17,125 bases of DNA. It comes from Prevotella merdae. Its GTDB lineage: Bacteria; Bacteroidota; Bacteroidia; Bacteroidales; Bacteroidaceae. A program made the position numbers and the translations under genes. Below are positions 1 to 7,964 of the stretch, one piece after another (position 1 is the first letter of the stretch; the number at the start of each line of letters is the position of its first letter). The notes under the pieces are model-generated. The model did not search any database. It was not told where the DNA came from and saw only the letters and a list, made by a program, of their open reading frames with translations. The stretch is taken from contig NZ_LT985324.1 of the NCBI RefSeq assembly GCF_900290275.1, positions 1,009,986-1,027,110 of the forward strand, written 5' to 3'.

Positions 1-2
1 TA

Positions 3-1175
3 TACATTATATATATAGTATCTACAATAGCGTCGGCAACTGCAACAGCACAGAATATTGCCGACACTATTGTATGCAAAGACGTAGCTGCCATTGCCGA
101 CACGGTAGAACATAAAGATGTTGTAGCTATTGCCGATACCTGCCTACTGAAACCTGAGAAGAAGAAAAAGTCTTTTTTCAAAAGACTTATAGGCACCATG
201 TACGAGTTTGTGAAGGATTTTAGTCGAGTGGACAAGGACTACATCGAGCCACAAGCCTTCAACTATACCGTAATGATGCAAAACACCTACACTTACGAGC
301 TTTATCGTATAACATCATCAAAGGGCAATAACTTCACCTTCGCTCCCCTACCGTCCATCAAACTCGGACCTTACTTAGGCTGGCGATGGGTATTCCTTGG
401 CTATACATTCGACCTTAAGCATATCAGCAACGGCGACAAGAAGAAGGAGTTCGACCTGTCACTCTACAGTTCGCAGATAGGTGTCGATCTTTTCTATCGC
501 AAGACTGGTACCGACTACAAAATATCCAGTATGCGCTTCGACAACGTTCACAATGTCGATACACGTCCTATGCGTGGTGTCGACTACGACGGCATTGATG
601 TCAGCATCAAGGGCTTCAATCTCTATTACATCTTCAATCACAAACGGTTCTCCTATCCGGCTGCCTTCAGCCAGTCTACCATACAGCGACGCTCATGTGG
701 CTCTGCCCTTTGTGGCATAGGCTACACTCAGCATACGCTTAGTATCGATTGGGAGAAGCTCAACTCGCTTGTGGCTGACCGTTTAGGAAAAGATGTGGCA
801 GACAAGTATATGGATACCGACCTTAAGATGAAGAAGGTGAAATATACCGACATTGCCTTCTCGGGTGGCTATGCATACAATTGGGTATTTGCTCATAACT
901 GGCTCGCGGCAGCCTCCTTGTCGGTAGCTTTAGGCTACAAAAGAGCATGGGACGACTCCGACCACGAAGGTTTCACATTAAAGGATTTCACTTTCCAAAA
1001 CTTCAACATCGATGGTGTGGGACGCTTCGGTATTGTATGGAACAATATGCGCTGGTACTATGGAGCCAACTGCATTGTACATACATACAACTATCACAAG
1101 CCCAAATTCTCAACTAACAATATGTTCGGAAGCCTTAATATATATATAGGTGTAAACTTCGGACGTCAAAAATAA
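3..1175 (+). CDS. DUF4421 family protein, putative outer-membrane beta-barrel (5' partial)
   Basis: The reading frame is open from the left edge, so the first in-frame ATG (198) is internal and the true start lies outside the window; 390 codons are visible. The first residues are hydrophobic and end in a run like SATATAQ, which looks like the tail of a signal peptide. A 12-residue repeat follows (units starting IADT at 57, 93 and 129), then a basic stretch rich in Lys. The rest has the aromatic and charged pattern of DUF4421 (for example KLGPYLGWRWVFLGY) and alternates like amphipathic beta-strands. The C-terminus, LNIYIGVNFGRQK, resembles the final strand of an outer-membrane barrel. DUF4421 has no established function; barrel topology and outer-membrane location are inference. 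The next gene starts 25 nt downstream, probably in the same transcript. Confidence 0.8.
   Translation, partial: YIIYIVSTIASATATAQNIADTIVCKDVAAIADTVEHKDVVAIADTCLLKPEKKKKSFFKRLIGTMYEFVKDFSRVDKDYIEPQAFNYTVMMQNTYTYELYRITSSKGNNFTFAPLPSIKLGPYLGWRWVFLGYTFDLKHISNGDKKKEFDLSLYSSQIGVDLFYRKTGTDYKISSMRFDNVHNVDTRPMRGVDYDGIDVSIKGFNLYYIFNHKRFSYPAAFSQSTIQRRSCGSALCGIGYTQHTLSIDWEKLNSLVADRLGKDVADKYMDTDLKMKKVKYTDIAFSGGYAYNWVFAHNWLAAASLSVALGYKRAWDDSDHEGFTLKDFTFQNFNIDGVGRFGIVWNNMRWYYGANCIVHTYNYHKPKFSTNNMFGSLNIYIGVNFGRQK
57..164 (+). repeat. Three in-frame 36-bp units (12-residue IADT repeat)
   Basis: Within the DUF4421 gene, codons for IADT recur at 57, 93 and 129, exactly 36 bp apart. The first two units read IADTIVCKDVAA and IADTVEHKDVVA; the third diverges after IADTC. 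The repeat lies just after the presumed signal peptide, so it probably forms a variable linker at the mature N-terminus. Confidence 0.7.
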
Positions 1176-1200
1176 CAACTCATAAATAGTCTCTTTGTAT

Positions 1201-2157
1201 ATGAAAACCCTATTAATAGCATTGGCATTGCTATCCCAATGCTCTACAGCAAAGAACTCTGCCGACAGCAACACTAAAAAATATGTTGCCAACAAAACCA
1301 ACAGTTCAGCTGACTCCTTGTCAACAACAAACATACAGAATGCTGAACCTCAGCACAACGATTTTGCTATTGTGTCTAACAGCGAAGACCAGAAACGTAT
1401 AGAAACAATTCTTTCCAAATATGCCAAGCACGACACATCTGCCTCAAGCCTCATCATAGCATTGGCACGCGAGTTTAAAGGAGTGCCTTACGTGGCAAAG
1501 ACTCTTGAGAACGACTCAATAGAAAACCTTGTCGTAAACACACGCCAGCTCGACTGCACCACTTATGTCGAGAATGTGCTTGCCATATATCTTTGCATAA
1601 AAAACCAGAAACTCTCATTCACCGATTATTGCTCCTATCTGCGCCAGATACGCTATGTAGGCGGAAAGGTAAGCTACCCTACCCGCCAGCATTACTTCAC
1701 AGAGTGGATTGACGAGAATACCAAAGATGGTTTTGTAGATGAACTTCAGTCGCCTAATCCACCATTTACAGCCACTCAATATCTGCGCATCAACTTTATG
1801 AGCAAGCACACGTCGCTCTATCCAATGCTAAAAAACAATCCCGAGTTGGTAAAACCAATAGCCCAGATGGAGTCACGCTTGTCAGGCAATACCTATCGCT
1901 TTATCCCAAAAGCGTCAATAGCCAATACCAAACTGTTCCGTTCTACCATCCACGATGGCGACATTATAGCTATCACCACATCCAAAGCCGGACTCGATAC
2001 TTCGCACATAGGCATAGCAATATGGCATAAAGACGGACTGCACATGCTCAATGCCTCGCAGATACACAAGAAGGTATTAGAAGAACCCATGACCCTCTAT
2101 CAATACATGCAGAAGCATCCGTCACAGACAGGAATAAGGATTGTGCGTGTAAAGTAA
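1201..2157 (+). CDS. DUF1460 (NlpC/P60-like) secreted hydrolase
   Basis: The protein is 318 residues. The ATG at 1201 is preferred; a TTG at 1195 would add only two residues. The N-terminus (MKTLLIALALLSQC) is a hydrophobic signal sequence, and Cys14 sits in an imperfect lipobox (LSQC), so it could be a lipoprotein. DUF1460 is the N-acetylmuramoyl-L-alanine amidase-like family with a papain-type fold. The expected signatures are present: FKGVPYVAKTLE near residue 93, LDCTTYVEN with the likely catalytic Cys119, RQHYFTEWI near 162, and SHIGIAIWH with the likely catalytic His269. The inferred role is cleavage of peptidoglycan-derived peptides or amides in the periplasm or at the cell surface. 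It lies 25 nt after the DUF4421 gene and 48 nt before the small membrane protein, suggesting one envelope-related transcript. Family call is confident; exact substrate is unknown. Confidence 0.88.
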   Translation: MKTLLIALALLSQCSTAKNSADSNTKKYVANKTNSSADSLSTTNIQNAEPQHNDFAIVSNSEDQKRIETILSKYAKHDTSASSLIIALAREFKGVPYVAKTLENDSIENLVVNTRQLDCTTYVENVLAIYLCIKNQKLSFTDYCSYLRQIRYVGGKVSYPTRQHYFTEWIDENTKDGFVDELQSPNPPFTATQYLRINFMSKHTSLYPMLKNNPELVKPIAQMESRLSGNTYRFIPKASIANTKLFRSTIHDGDIIAITTSKAGLDTSHIGIAIWHKDGLHMLNASQIHKKVLEEPMTLYQYMQKHPSQTGIRIVRVK

Positions 2158-2205
2158 GGCGTGTACAAGAAACCCAAGTAAGAACCTCATTTTATTTAAA
2201 CAAAA

Positions 2206-2538
2206 ATGACAGAAAAAGAATTTGAAGAATACTGGAAGGCAAACCGTGAGTCTATCCTTTCAAAAGACGAAGAATACCGACGCGCTAAAGATAACTTCAA
2301 GATGAGCAATGGTTCCGACATGCTGCTATTTGGTCTTCCTATAGTTGCCGGCATAGTATTTATGAACAACGTGCATCTCGGCAACGAACTTCTTAATTGG
2401 ATAGCCAGTGCAGCCGTCACCATTGTCTGCTTCGCTATATGCGTATGGATAAAGAGTCTCATTACAGGCAGCGGTTCACCCGATGAAGTGGAAGCAAGGA
2501 TTAAGGAAAAGGAGAAGAAGAAATTAGCAGAATCTTAA
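2206..2538 (+). CDS. Small two-helix membrane protein, hypothetical
   Basis: The protein is 110 residues and I do not recognise a family. Residues 1-32 are highly charged and helical in character (MTEKEFEEYWKANRES). Two hydrophobic segments follow: about 38-52 (DMLLFGLPIVAGIVF) and about 60-83 (ELLNWIASAAVTIVCFAICVW). The C-terminus is a Lys/Glu-rich tail (ARIKEKEKKKLAES). The layout suggests an inner-membrane hairpin with both ends in the cytoplasm. It is 48 nt downstream of the DUF1460 gene on the same strand. The stop codon falls in the loop of a perfect 11-bp inverted repeat. Coding is supported by the clean charge and hydrophobicity pattern; function is unknown. Confidence 0.7.
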   Translation: MTEKEFEEYWKANRESILSKDEEYRRAKDNFKMSNGSDMLLFGLPIVAGIVFMNNVHLGNELLNWIASAAVTIVCFAICVWIKSLITGSGSPDEVEARIKEKEKKKLAES

Positions 2539-2550
2539 CGATTCTGCTAA
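2524..2550. terminator. Bidirectional hairpin between convergent genes
   Basis: TTAGCAGAATC (2524-2534) and GATTCTGCTAA (2540-2550) are perfect 11-bp complements around a 5-nt loop that contains the last bases of the upstream gene. Read on the - strand, the hairpin is followed by a T-rich run (TTTCTTCTTC), so it fits best as the terminator of the restriction-modification side. On the + strand no T-run follows, so termination in that direction is less certain. Confidence 0.65.
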
Positions 2551-2595
2551 TATGACGATATATCTACAATGCGAACCAAAGTATAATTCTACAAC

Positions 2596-2811
2596 TTACT
2601 TCTGTACGCCTTCCTTTTCCAGGATTTCTTCCAGAAATTCAGAAGCATCTGCCACGCAAAGAGGGCATTCGCGAAGCATCTTTCCTGTGCCCACACCTTT
2701 TAGCAATTTGCATTGTGTGGTACCATTGCGTTGCTTGAATTTATCCATACTATGGCTTACATAGGACTCCCATACATTTATCTTTTCTTTGTTTTCTTTT
2801 TCCTGACTTCG
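2596..2811 (-). pseudogene. C-terminal remnant of a C_GCAxxG_C_C family gene
   Basis: Directly after the res stop codon, and in the same frame, the - strand stays open for 71 codons to a TAA at 2596. The translation includes NVWESYVSHSMDKFKQRNG, then TTQCKLLKGVGTGKMLRECP, then LCVADASEFLEEILEKEG. The order F(K)xRNG, xxCxLLxG, CPxCVxDAxxxLEEIL matches, from memory, the C-terminal part of the C_GCAxxG_C_C putative redox-protein family (PF09719). The N-terminal part of that family is absent, so this looks like a truncated gene fused to the end of the R-M operon. A 50-residue peptide could still be made from an ATG at 2748. The family match is my recognition, not a search result. The alternative is a genuine small fifth gene of the operon. 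Confidence 0.5.
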
Positions 2812-5800
2812 TCATTGCGTCACCCTGGTCAACTCATCAATTATGTTCTTAACACCTGTGCTGTTGATCTGCTTTCGGAAGTGGACAGTATAACCATTTG
2901 CAGTCATAGCTTTGAAGAACTCCTCAGCACATGAAATCTTGGTGTCCTCATCAGGTGAGATATGTGACTCCTTATCGTAAGCCTTCGTCTCTATCACGAT
3001 GTTCAGTTCCTTGGTTCCATCAGCCTTCTTGACCACATACATGAAGTCAGGACTGTAGTTGCTTGATGCCACAGTAGGAATACAGATGCTGTGTGATGGA
3101 ATCTTGCCATATACGATGACTTCATCTATCTCTGTCTTGATATTCTGTAATTCCAAACCTGAGTCATGAGCATAAGCATCATAGAGATACTTGATAGGTG
3201 GTTCGCCTGGCACACTCTTATTGCCAATGTATGCCTGAACAACTTCATCCTTCACTGTACCATCAGCATTGGTGAGCTTGGTTTCCTTCACTGTATAGTT
3301 GGCTTGCTTATAGCGCACAAAACCTACGAGCTGGTCACATTTCCAATCATCTACAGCACCTATCAATCTAGTCAACGAACTATCGTTGAACATTTCGTTG
3401 GAGAGATGATAGCCACCATTTGCTGCATCACATATAGCCTTATGCAGAATATGAACCGGAATGTTGGTGTATCTTGATGCTCGCTTTAGGAACTCATTAT
3501 AGCCATAATGGCGGTCATGCAATGTCAATTCTGCATGAGTTCCTTCATTGGCAACTGCTACGTTTCCTTCGAATTCTAAGACTTTACGAGATGACTCTAC
3601 GGTCTGAAGAGAGAATACGTGCTTATCCTTGATGATTGAAGGCAGTTCGGCTTCTATCTTCTTGTCTATCGCCTTATCAAAGTACAGAACGTACTTTCTA
3701 TTCAGTTGTGCCCACAGCTCTCGCAGTTCCTCAAATCTTGCCTTACGGATATGAATCTTATCATTACGACTGCTGTTACGGTTGATGATACGATTGGTAT
3801 TCACACCACTTGTAACATCCTTAAACTCAGGATATTCAATCAACATATCATCAAACTTCTCTGGCACCACCTTCTTATCAAAGTCGACATAACCTTTAGT
3901 CATCAGTTCAATAAAGAACTTATTGACTTCGATATTGCGCTTCTCAGCAACCTTAATGATATCTTCTGCGGTGATAGAAAGCGGACTCTTCTGATCAGCG
4001 TCAAGTTCACCATTGATTTCAGCCACCAGTTTATTGGCAAAGTCCTTCTCTGTGAAGTCTACGATGTAATTGAGCATGAAGGAAGAATCGCTGATGCGGT
4101 TTCCTGCACTATCAACGGGCAGACGCAGTCCACGACCCACTTCTTGCAGCTTGCTGATCTCTGAACCACTTGAGCGGAGCTTGCAGATGGTAAACACATT
4201 CGGGTTATCCCATCCTTCTTTCAATGTCCATTTAGAGAACAGGAATCGCAGGACGTTTGGCTTGCCCTCCTCATCCGTAAAGCTTAAGAGTTCTTTCTTG
4301 CCATGAAGAATCACCTTCACCTCGTTGGCAATATTCTCATCCGAGTCGTTATTGTCTTGTGAGAAGTATCCTGCACATGAAGCATCTATATTTTCAAGAG
4401 TGGCTCTCAGATATGCCTCGTATTCAGGAGTGTTCTGACATGTCAGTTCCTTCTTCACTCTTGCCTCCAGCATATCAATGAACTTCTTTCTCAGCCAACC
4501 GTCATTCTTGCCCTCAGGTCCGCGGAAACTTTCAATACTGTCAATAAAGAACAGAGCCAGTGTCTTGATTGGCAATCCTTCACGACAGAAGTTCTCGCGC
4601 TCTGTCTCAAAATGACGCATCAAGGCAAGTTCTATCATACCCTCCTGATAGGATACGCCAAACTGATCAGGGAAAAACTCTTCGCCAGTCTGCTTCTCCT
4701 GACCATTGCTCAGGCTGACGCTGTTTTTGCTGATAGCCTCTACGACAACGCCATCCAAATCATTATCAATAGAGCCAAGACTCTCACCCACATGAAGCGT
4801 GAAAGTCTTACCCGCATTGTCAGCACTTGTCAGCTTCATGTTGGCGCTATCACCTTTCACAGTCGATAACACCTTCACCTTCTTTTCAGCCTTCTTACCT
4901 CCAGGCAACTCCAGATGCTCTTTTGCAACGCCCTTTATGAGTCCTTGATTGAAAGAATCTGCTGCATTCAAGTCATAAATTAGTTCTTGATAGTCCTTTA
5001 CCGCATGTTTGTTCTTACCTTTACCTACCGTAAGCTCTGGGAATGTAGCACCATAACGCAACACCAACTGAGGTCGGAAGTTCTCAATAAGTGCAGCATA
5101 TGATTTGCTACCACGCTCCACACGATGCGGCTCGTCGATAATCAACACAGGCTTAGTATCTGCAATAGCATCCACTGGACGATGGAATTCGCCCAGCATC
5201 TGGTCATAGTCCTCACGGGTAAGCAACTTACCATTAGTAATGAGTTGCGTATTAAGCAACAGCACGTATATCTTATGCTTGGCATGGTGAGTGCCATAAA
5301 AGAAATGTCCTACGGCAGAAGGCATATTCAGACGCCCCTTCTTCTGTTGCTTCTGAGGTTCCAGTAGGCACAACTCTATCTCTGCATTGTAGTTGCATAC
5401 CATCTCAAAATGGCGCTTCACCTCCTGTTCCTTCAAGAAAGCAGCAGTTCCTGCCTTAATAGGCAAGGTAGGAACGGCAATAATGAACTTGTTGAATCCA
5501 CAACGCTTATGCAACTCAAACATGGTTCGGGTATAGACGTATGTCTTGCCAGTACCTGTCTCCATCTTGACATCGAGAAGACGATGGTAAGGCAAGTTTT
5601 TAATCTTATCCGACAGCATATAGTGCGTCACTCTTTGCTTGGTGGCTTTATCCAATATATTGCCTTTCTTACGCACCAAGCGTAGAGCCTCACCATCGAG
5701 CTGTCGTTTCAACAGTGGATTCTGATGGCTCTGCTTAGCAGGTTCTTGTATAGAGGCCTCCACCACAACAGCAACGCCATCAACAGGCATTGTCTGATGT

Positions 5801-5829
5801 GCGAGATTGTTTTCAAGTTTTAATTCCAT
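2812..5829 (-). CDS. res: Type III restriction enzyme, Res subunit (helicase-nuclease)
   Basis: The protein is 1005 residues, the usual size for type III Res. It combines a superfamily 2 helicase/translocase with a C-terminal endonuclease. With Mod, it cuts DNA carrying unmethylated target sites after ATP-driven communication between sites. Visible motifs are Walker A METGTGKT (89-96), the DEPH Walker B box (232-235), ATFPE (261-265), WTLKEGWDNPNVF (534-546), and motif VI QEVGRGLRLP (562-571). A C-terminal PD-(D/E)xK nuclease is intact, with P927-D928 and E947-T-K949. The ATG at 5829 is 4 nt after the stop of the 258-residue gene, so it is the last full gene of the mod operon. Nothing suggests inactivation. 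The reading frame runs, after one TGA, straight into the C_GCAxxG_C_C remnant. Confidence 0.96.
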   Translation of the reverse strand: MELKLENNLAHQTMPVDGVAVVVEASIQEPAKQSHQNPLLKRQLDGEALRLVRKKGNILDKATKQRVTHYMLSDKIKNLPYHRLLDVKMETGTGKTYVYTRTMFELHKRCGFNKFIIAVPTLPIKAGTAAFLKEQEVKRHFEMVCNYNAEIELCLLEPQKQQKKGRLNMPSAVGHFFYGTHHAKHKIYVLLLNTQLITNGKLLTREDYDQMLGEFHRPVDAIADTKPVLIIDEPHRVERGSKSYAALIENFRPQLVLRYGATFPELTVGKGKNKHAVKDYQELIYDLNAADSFNQGLIKGVAKEHLELPGGKKAEKKVKVLSTVKGDSANMKLTSADNAGKTFTLHVGESLGSIDNDLDGVVVEAISKNSVSLSNGQEKQTGEEFFPDQFGVSYQEGMIELALMRHFETERENFCREGLPIKTLALFFIDSIESFRGPEGKNDGWLRKKFIDMLEARVKKELTCQNTPEYEAYLRATLENIDASCAGYFSQDNNDSDENIANEVKVILHGKKELLSFTDEEGKPNVLRFLFSKWTLKEGWDNPNVFTICKLRSSGSEISKLQEVGRGLRLPVDSAGNRISDSSFMLNYIVDFTEKDFANKLVAEINGELDADQKSPLSITAEDIIKVAEKRNIEVNKFFIELMTKGYVDFDKKVVPEKFDDMLIEYPEFKDVTSGVNTNRIINRNSSRNDKIHIRKARFEELRELWAQLNRKYVLYFDKAIDKKIEAELPSIIKDKHVFSLQTVESSRKVLEFEGNVAVANEGTHAELTLHDRHYGYNEFLKRASRYTNIPVHILHKAICDAANGGYHLSNEMFNDSSLTRLIGAVDDWKCDQLVGFVRYKQANYTVKETKLTNADGTVKDEVVQAYIGNKSVPGEPPIKYLYDAYAHDSGLELQNIKTEIDEVIVYGKIPSHSICIPTVASSNYSPDFMYVVKKADGTKELNIVIETKAYDKESHISPDEDTKISCAEEFFKAMTANGYTVHFRKQINSTGVKNIIDELTRVTQ

Positions 5830-5833
5830 GCAA

Positions 5834-6610
5834 TTACTTTTTCCAGTGATTGTAACGCTCCTTTATCTCATGAGGAACTTCATTAAAATCCTCAAGATCA
5901 TACCCATGATACTCCCAATTTCCACTATGCATAAATTTTACATAGTTCTCATTCCGAGAATCCCATGTATAGATAGGAGTTGGAGGCAAAGTTGGAGAAC
6001 CAGAATCTCCAAAGGCTTTGTTCAGAAGTTCTATCGCATAACTTTCATCATTTGGGTTCCACGCCTTAAAGGTGGATGCAATCTTACCACCACCTATATT
6101 TCTTGTTTGCTGAGATATATGCTTTGCTTGTCTCAATTCAGGATGATTATGAGAGAAAAAATGTTTGAGACTTTGACCATTAGATGTAATAATCAGACTC
6201 ACATTCTTTGATGAACTTCCGTCTGTTATGGTCAAATCCTTTTCTGTAGTGCCATTGGGTCGGGCAATAGCCATCTCATATATTTTATGGGGAGGTTCAG
6301 CCAATTGCAACATTGAATAAGTTACATTTTCCGTTTCATCCTCTTCGTTGAGGTTAAGTCCTTCTGAAATATTTGGTGAGAAAGTAATATGCACACCTAC
6401 TGGTCTCTCATGATAAGAAACCTTTTGAACATTTCCCAATAAATAACAGATGAGCCATGAATTTTGATGGTTAGAGCTGATTATATTATAAATATGATCA
6501 GCAAATAGCACTTTCAGGTCTATTCTGTTCTTTGCGAAATCAAGTGAATCAATAAGCATTGAAGAATCACTTTCCCATGCTTTAATATCTATAGCTACTT
6601 GCCAGTCCAT
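5834..6610 (-). CDS. Unrecognised 258-residue protein inside the type III R-M operon
   Basis: I do not recognise this family. There is no signal peptide or membrane segment, so it is probably cytoplasmic. The N-terminal half starts MDWQVAIDIKAWESDSSMLI and looks alpha/beta. The middle holds an Asp/Glu-rich loop (LNEEDETENVTY). The second half has a His-rich stretch (HFFSHNHPELRQAKHISQQT), then TFKAWNPNDESYAIELLNKA. The C-terminus is rich in aromatics (YTWDSRNENYVKF, NWEYHGYDLEDF, RYNHWKK). Its ATG lies 1 nt after the ATPase stop (TAG C ATG), and its stop is 4 nt before the res start, so co-translation with the ATPase is likely. By analogy with ATPase-plus-effector defence pairs such as Septu or PARIS, it may be the effector or a partner of the ATPase. 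The clustered His residues would suit a nuclease, but no catalytic motif can be named. Function is unknown. Confidence 0.85.
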   Translation of the reverse strand: MDWQVAIDIKAWESDSSMLIDSLDFAKNRIDLKVLFADHIYNIISSNHQNSWLICYLLGNVQKVSYHERPVGVHITFSPNISEGLNLNEEDETENVTYSMLQLAEPPHKIYEMAIARPNGTTEKDLTITDGSSSKNVSLIITSNGQSLKHFFSHNHPELRQAKHISQQTRNIGGGKIASTFKAWNPNDESYAIELLNKAFGDSGSPTLPPTPIYTWDSRNENYVKFMHSGNWEYHGYDLEDFNEVPHEIKERYNHWKK

Positions 6611-6611
6611 G

Positions 6612-7949
6612 CTATCTGTTTTTCATTTGCAGATGAATTATATCTTTAAAATCACTCTCTTGGCTGTCCATGAATCCTGCAGGCAATGGTTCTGAGAACA
6701 TTCCTTTTTCTGTCAATGCACACGAAAGGTATTCACTATGTCCTTCTTGATTGCTGACAAAACAAACATTGACATCTCCTGTTTGGATAAACTCATGCTT
6801 TACCAATAACAGACGCATACGGGTCACAATATGGTCGCTATGAGTTTCAATGATTACTTTTCTCCCATGCGCAATCAAGTCCGCAAAAAAATTGACAAGC
6901 TCAGCCTGGACACTTGGGTGCATGTGTGCATCAGGATCTTCCACTATCAAAACTCCATTCTTTGGAGTCAGCAAACCTTGTGTAATGATAGGCAAAATTT
7001 GGCTTAATCCAAATCCCGTTTGATCCAAGTCGACTTTTACCTTAGATTCATTACGAACTATAACACGATAACGCTTATTTGCATCGCGTTCTACACTGAG
7101 TTCCTGAGCCAAGTGCATACGTTCAACAATCCAATATGTAAGAAGTGATATCAACTTCTGGTCATACCCTTCAACAATTTCATTTTTATGCTCATTGATT
7201 AGGAATCTTGAATACTCGCCATCAATGCCCACATTATCGTAGGATAATCTTGAATATGTTCTTGCCAAAACAGGCTTAACTCTTTGCGGACCAATATAGC
7301 TAATTCTTTTAAAGAGTGTTTCAAGAGTGTCACTTATATCTTTTATAATCGTTAAAGATATAAATTCATCTTTTCGTTCACCATAGAATGGTAAAAATCC
7401 ATATTTGTAAGAAAGAGTATAACCTGTGCTGATATTTTTATCTTTTACTCCATTATTATTAACCATTGTAGCTTTTGAGAAAGTCACACTATGTGTATCT
7501 TTTGTAGATGGACTATACACGCGGAAACTATCCTTGCGACCTTCTTCGCCATACCATAGATCCAGTTGAAGACTATCAAGTTTAAACGATTTATTGATTG
7601 AGAAATCCAATGTAATGTCTAACTTATTGAGCAATTCTCCATTAGGAATATACTGACTATAAGAATCAACATTCTCTATCTCCCTTTTTTCTAAACTAAG
7701 TACATAATGAAGTCTTTTGCTCTTGTCTTTATTATGAATCAGGTCTAAAGGTTCATTGGCATGAATATAATCTCCCGTAAAATTGAGTACATCAATAGAA
7801 TTTGATTCAAATGTCTGTTTGAGTAACAGCAATGCCTGAATAAGTGATGATTTACCACTACTATTAATACCAGCAAGCAATGTAAACTTTCGAAAATCGA
7901 AATTTTCCACACGGCTAATTGATTTAAAACCAGATACTGTTAATTTCAT
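6612..7949 (-). CDS. AAA/ABC-type ATPase of the DUF3696 (OLD-like) kind
   Basis: The protein is 445 residues, with an SMC/OLD-like ATPase head and no obvious nuclease domain. Visible motifs are Walker A GINSSGKSS (27-35) after the typical N-terminus LTVSGFKSISRV, a signature-like TGFGLSQILPIIT, and Walker B VLIVEDPDAHMHP (333-345). A switch region IIETHSDHIVTRMRL follows (366-380). The C-terminus, GMFSEPLPAGFMDSQESDF, resembles the DUF3696 tail. GajA and OLD proteins carry a TOPRIM nuclease after the ATPase; here the length ends without one. The start is 15 nt after the mod stop, and the next gene begins 1 nt after its stop. In known systems, similar ATPases act as sensors or regulators of a partner effector; that role here is inference. 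The gene is AT-rich: 15 of 60 bases are G/C at 7321-7380. Confidence 0.9.
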   Translation of the reverse strand: MKLTVSGFKSISRVENFDFRKFTLLAGINSSGKSSLIQALLLLKQTFESNSIDVLNFTGDYIHANEPLDLIHNKDKSKRLHYVLSLEKREIENVDSYSQYIPNGELLNKLDITLDFSINKSFKLDSLQLDLWYGEEGRKDSFRVYSPSTKDTHSVTFSKATMVNNNGVKDKNISTGYTLSYKYGFLPFYGERKDEFISLTIIKDISDTLETLFKRISYIGPQRVKPVLARTYSRLSYDNVGIDGEYSRFLINEHKNEIVEGYDQKLISLLTYWIVERMHLAQELSVERDANKRYRVIVRNESKVKVDLDQTGFGLSQILPIITQGLLTPKNGVLIVEDPDAHMHPSVQAELVNFFADLIAHGRKVIIETHSDHIVTRMRLLLVKHEFIQTGDVNVCFVSNQEGHSEYLSCALTEKGMFSEPLPAGFMDSQESDFKDIIHLQMKNR

Positions 7950-7964
7950 AATTGCATTCTCTAT

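Noticed and set aside
198..1175. ATG at 198 as the true start of the DUF4421 gene
   Set aside because: The frame is open upstream to the window edge and encodes a likely signal-peptide tail and a protein repeat.
6612..7949. Gabija GajA or a complete OLD nuclease
   Set aside because: The protein ends at 445 residues after the ATPase switch region and a DUF3696-like tail; no TOPRIM domain is visible, and no GajB-type helicase follows (Res is a type III enzyme).
5834..7949. PrrC-type or RloC-type anticodon nuclease
   Set aside because: Those carry ATPase and nuclease in one polypeptide; here the functions would be split, and no matching nuclease motif was seen. The analogy is kept only for operon layout.
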